Part shown: piece after piece, positions 5,679-8,440 of the stretch
Position numbering within the stretch: the first letter of the stretch is position 1
How the letters are laid out: the number at the start of each line of letters is the position of its first letter
Source of the DNA: an uncultured Lachnospiraceae bacterium
GTDB lineage: Bacteria > Bacillota > Clostridia > Lachnospirales > Lachnospiraceae
Direction: 5' to 3'
Length of the DNA: 8,440 nt
Assembly: GCA_905236615.1 (NCBI GenBank)
Contig: CAJORC010000253.1
Coordinates: forward strand, 1-8,440
Notes under the pieces: generated by a model
The model's database searches: none
What the model saw: only the letters and a program-made list of their open reading frames with translations
Told to the model about the DNA's origin: nothing
Made by a program: the position numbers and the translations under genes

Positions 5679-7423
5679 AAGATATCTTAAAAAAACTCGG
5701 TTACATTTTTGATAAAAAGCAGAAGCGCAGTATGATTCTTCTGCTGATAGCGATATTTCTGGGAGCGGCAGCGGAACTTGTGGGAGTTTCGCTCATCATG
5801 CCCCTTATACAGCTTATATCAATGCCGGAAGTGGTAGAGGAAAATCCTATCATCTCGGCGGTGTATAAAGCACTCAATATGCAGTCGGTCACGGACTTTT
5901 TTATTTTTCTGGTCATTGTGATAATCATCATATATTTCCTGAAGAATATCTATATGTCGGTGATGTATTATGCCCAGTACAGCTTTATTTATAAGAATCA
6001 GCTGAAGTGCGCGGGCAGGCTCATAGACTGTTATCTGAAAAAACCGTATACATACCATCTCGATCACAATACTTCGGAAATGATCAGGAACATCATGCTT
6101 GACACTGACAGGCTTTTCCAGCTGATCCTGTCAGTACTGAATGTGGCGTCGGAGGGACTTCTGTCACTGCTTCTGATGACTTATCTTCTCGTGAGCGATC
6201 CTATCATGTCGCTTGCAGTGGCACTGATCCTTGGAGTATGTGTCGGAGCGTTCAGACTTTTTACGAAGAAGAAAACCCACTCCTATGGACTGCAGAACCA
6301 GAAGTACGACGGTGAGATGCACAAGTCCATAAATCAGGCACTCGGCGCAGTAAAGGACATAAAGATCCTTCACCGGGAAAAGTATTTCGTGAACCGCTTT
6401 GTGAGCTGCGGAGAGAAGAAGATGACCGCACTCATTATGAATAATTTCTTCGGAACGGTTCCCAAATATCTTATCGAAACCGTATGTGTTGCGGGGATCA
6501 TGGGTGTACTTATCTATAAGCTTAAAACAGGAACAAACCTGAATTCGATACTTCCCCAGCTTGCGGCTTTTGCCGTTGCGGCGTTTAAGCTTTTACCGTC
6601 GGTCGGAAAGATCAGCAATTACTTAAACGGAATAACTTTCCTCCGTCCGTCTATCGACCTTATCTATCATGACCTTAAGGAGACCGAGGACATGGTGGGG
6701 GTAGAATTCAGGGACAGGGATACAGAAGTCGGCATAAAATCATCGGAGAAGGAAATCTCCATTCAGCATCTGTCTTACCGTTATCCTAATACGGATGAAG
6801 ATGTTCTTAAGGATGTGAACTTTAAGATACCTCTGGGAGCCTCCATCGGCCTTATAGGACAGAGCGGAGCCGGAAAGTCAACGATGGCTGACATAATCCT
6901 GGGGATACTTTTCCCGAAAGAGGGATATGTGCGTTATGGAAGGATAAATGTCCATGAAAATCCTCTCCGCTGGTCAAAGAAGCTTGCCTATATCCCGCAG
7001 GCGATCTATCTGGCAGATGAGACCATCAGGAGAAATGTCGCTTTCGGAATTGATGATGATGAGATCGATGAAGATAAGGTATGGGCGGCACTTGAAGAAG
7101 CGCAGCTGAGCGAATTTGTACGTTCGCTTCCGGAAGGTCTTGATACTGAAGTGGGAGAGCGCGGAGTCAGACTTTCGGGCGGACAGCGCCAGCGTATCGG
7201 TATCGCGAGGGCTCTTTACGGAAATCCGGAGATACTCGTTCTCGACGAAGCGACCAGCGCACTTGACAATGAAACCGAAAAGGCGGTAATGGAGGCAATA
7301 GACAGACTTCACGGAAAGAAGACCCTTATAATAATCGCCCACCGTCTGACTACGATAAAGAACTGTGAGTATGTATTCAAGGTTGAGGATGGCAGAGTTG
7401 TGCCCGCGGAGGTAGACAAGTGA
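5675..7423 (+). CDS. ABC exporter, MsbA/PglK-type lipid-linked oligosaccharide flippase
   Basis: A 582-residue half-transporter with fused membrane and ATPase domains. Hydrophobic helices are evident at about 18-50, 72-96, 150-195 and 265-310, consistent with the six-helix ABC exporter fold. The ATPase domain (about 360-575) is intact: Walker A GQSGAGKST (395-403), Q-loop YIPQ (439-442), signature LSGGQRQR (500-507), Walker B ILVLDE (520-525), D-loop SALD (528-531) and H-loop His556. The N-terminal AELVGVSLIMPLI (33-45) resembles the start of PglK-like flippases. Relatives use ATP to move lipid-linked sugars or lipids from the inner to the outer leaflet. Its place between glycosyltransferases, with 4-base overlaps on both sides, supports the transport of an oligosaccharide made by its neighbours. 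Export of a peptide or drug cannot be excluded from sequence but fits the context poorly. Class is certain; substrate is inferred. Confidence 0.9.
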   Translation: MKDILKKLGYIFDKKQKRSMILLLIAIFLGAAAELVGVSLIMPLIQLISMPEVVEENPIISAVYKALNMQSVTDFFIFLVIVIIIIYFLKNIYMSVMYYAQYSFIYKNQLKCAGRLIDCYLKKPYTYHLDHNTSEMIRNIMLDTDRLFQLILSVLNVASEGLLSLLLMTYLLVSDPIMSLAVALILGVCVGAFRLFTKKKTHSYGLQNQKYDGEMHKSINQALGAVKDIKILHREKYFVNRFVSCGEKKMTALIMNNFFGTVPKYLIETVCVAGIMGVLIYKLKTGTNLNSILPQLAAFAVAAFKLLPSVGKISNYLNGITFLRPSIDLIYHDLKETEDMVGVEFRDRDTEVGIKSSEKEISIQHLSYRYPNTDEDVLKDVNFKIPLGASIGLIGQSGAGKSTMADIILGILFPKEGYVRYGRINVHENPLRWSKKLAYIPQAIYLADETIRRNVAFGIDDDEIDEDKVWAALEEAQLSEFVRSLPEGLDTEVGERGVRLSGGQRQRIGIARALYGNPEILVLDEATSALDNETEKAVMEAIDRLHGKKTLIIIAHRLTTIKNCEYVFKVEDGRVVPAEVDK

Positions 7424-8343
7424 AACCAAAACTTTCGGTAGTTTTAATCGCATATAACCATGAGCCGTTCATAAGGAAAGCACTCGACGGCATACTTATG
7501 CAGAAAGTGGACTTCCCTTATGAGATCGTTGTCGGAGAGGACTGCTCCACAGATCACACAAGAGATATTTTAAGAGAGTATGCCGAGAAATTCCCCGGCA
7601 GATTTAAGCTGCTTTTCCGTGAGAAAAATCTGGGAAGGCCGACGCTTAATGTTTACCTCACGTCCATGGAATGTCAGGGAAAGTATATCGCATATCTTGA
7701 AGGTGATGATTACTGGACGGATGAAAACAAGCTGCAGAAACAGGTGGATTTTCTGGATGCACATCCCGAGTATATGGCTACGACCCATTCGTTTAAGCTT
7801 ATAGGCGAGCACGACGAACCTGTCGAAGATGTCGATAAGACAAAGCTTTACAAATGGAGCGGGGATTATACCTTTAAGGACTGGCAGAAGGCAGGGGCAT
7901 GGCCGGGACAGACGGCCTCGAATGTCTGCAGGAATTTTTATAAAAACGGAAAACTCGACTATTCAATACTTTACCGGGCGCATGATTTTATTGATGACGG
8001 TGTGATATTCACATTCCTGCTGCTTCAGGGGAAAATATACCGCTTTGATGATGTCATGGCAGCTCACAGGGTTATAAAGAAAAGCGGCGGCGGAAGCTGG
8101 ACTTCCCTGCAGATGAAGAGAAATTATCTTATAGAAGAGTGTGAGCTTAAGCTTACCATGATGCAGTGGGTCGAGGAAAATGCCGGACTTACGGAGGACG
8201 CGTTCAGACGTGCAAAGGGTGAGTTCAGGACGGCGGTCAGCTGCTATCTGAAGCATCCTTCCGCAAAAAGCTGGAAATTATTTAAGAGGGCAGTTGGCTA
8301 CTACGCATTTCACCTGAAGCTCGGAAAGGTAAGGCGCAGATGA
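7420..8343 (+). CDS. Family 2 glycosyltransferase
   Basis: The 307-residue product starts with the GT2 strand LSVVLIAYNHEPFIRKAL (residues 5-22). It carries VVGEDCSTDHT (37-47), the usual nucleotide-sugar binding segment, and AYLEGDDYWT (91-100) with the GDD form of the metal-binding DXD motif. The N-terminal half is typical GT-A; the C-terminal half (about 130-307) is variable and ends in a basic stretch (GKVRRR). There is no membrane helix. It probably adds one sugar to a lipid-linked glycan on the cytoplasmic face. The GTG start shares a GTGA overlap with the ABC gene stop and is preceded by GGAGGT at 7408-7413 with 6-base spacing. The gene ends in an ATGA overlap with the next. The sugar it transfers is not deducible. 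Family assignment is secure. Confidence 0.88.
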   Translation: MKPKLSVVLIAYNHEPFIRKALDGILMQKVDFPYEIVVGEDCSTDHTRDILREYAEKFPGRFKLLFREKNLGRPTLNVYLTSMECQGKYIAYLEGDDYWTDENKLQKQVDFLDAHPEYMATTHSFKLIGEHDEPVEDVDKTKLYKWSGDYTFKDWQKAGAWPGQTASNVCRNFYKNGKLDYSILYRAHDFIDDGVIFTFLLLQGKIYRFDDVMAAHRVIKKSGGGSWTSLQMKRNYLIEECELKLTMMQWVEENAGLTEDAFRRAKGEFRTAVSCYLKHPSAKSWKLFKRAVGYYAFHLKLGKVRRR

Positions 8344-8440
8344 TAGTTCTGAGGTTTACCAGCGGACTGGGAAACCAGATGTTTCAGTATTCGTTTTACA
8401 GATACTTAAAAAGACGATATCCTGATGCGACGATAAAGGC
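8340..8440 (+). CDS. Probable GT11 alpha-1,2-fucosyltransferase, N-terminal fragment cut by window edge
   Basis: An open frame starts at ATG 8340, overlapping the preceding TGA by 4 bases (ATGA), and runs off the right edge after 33 full codons. The visible protein begins MIVLRFTSGLGNQMFQYSF. The SGLGNQMFQY block followed by aromatic and basic residues (FYRYLKRRYP) is the characteristic N-terminal motif of family GT11, which transfers fucose from GDP-fucose to galactose or similar acceptors in alpha-1,2 linkage. AAAGGT at 8325-8330 is a plausible ribosome binding site, with 9-base spacing. Truncation is due only to the window limit. The motif is distinctive, but only about a tenth of a normal-length enzyme (about 290 residues) is visible. 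If right, the operon makes a fucosylated glycan and the cell must supply GDP-fucose. Confidence 0.8.
   Translation, partial: MIVLRFTSGLGNQMFQYSFYRYLKRRYPDATIK

Noticed and set aside
6974..7453. A 159-codon open frame on the minus strand over the ABC ATPase domain
   Set aside because: It is antisense to the intact Walker B, signature and H-loop motifs and has no family resemblance.
1..8440. CRISPR array, tRNA, insertion sequence or attachment site
   Set aside because: No regularly spaced repeats, cloverleaf sequences, transposase motifs or terminal inverted repeats were seen. The only tandem periodicity is the heptad-coding repeat in the MotB-like gene.

Overview
The window reads as chromosomal DNA from a Gram-positive member of the Clostridia, most likely Lachnospiraceae-like. 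The reasons are a class III (Firmicutes-type) fructose-1,6-bisphosphatase, strong AGGAGG-type ribosome binding sites, use of TTG and GTG starts, and moderate GC judged by eye. Genus cannot be fixed from this. All supported genes lie on the + strand and coding density is high. No tRNA, rRNA, CRISPR array, insertion sequence or integrase was seen.

Layout. (1) 1-59 is a leader with competing inverted repeats, followed by a complete class III fbp gene (60-1961) for gluconeogenesis. (2) 1962-2131 is a 170-base gap with a possible promoter, nested palindromes and a strong Shine-Dalgarno that serves a TTG start. (3) 2132-4456 is a two-gene unit: a MotA/ExbB-type channel subunit with a long C-terminal helical tail, and a MotB-type subunit with one membrane helix, an unbroken heptad stalk and an OmpA-like peptidoglycan-binding domain. 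The pair resembles ZorA/ZorB, the motor of the Zorya anti-phage systems, but no ZorC, ZorD or ZorE-like effector is present. A strong intrinsic terminator at 4472-4508 closes the unit. (4) 4509-4574 holds a probable extended -10 promoter. (5) 4575 to the right edge is a surface-glycan operon: a GT-A glycosyltransferase, an MsbA/PglK-type ABC flippase, a family 2 glycosyltransferase, and the first 33 codons of a probable GT11 alpha-1,2-fucosyltransferase. Each junction between neighbours is a 4-base start/stop overlap.

How the genes may work together. The glycan operon looks like part of a pathway that builds a lipid-linked oligosaccharide on the cytoplasmic face, adds fucose, and flips the product outward. 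The MotA/MotB-like pair should form an ion-driven complex anchored to the cell wall. It has its own promoter-like region and terminator, so it appears to be a self-contained two-gene module and not part of either neighbour. Its job is unknown and it is the most interesting item here.
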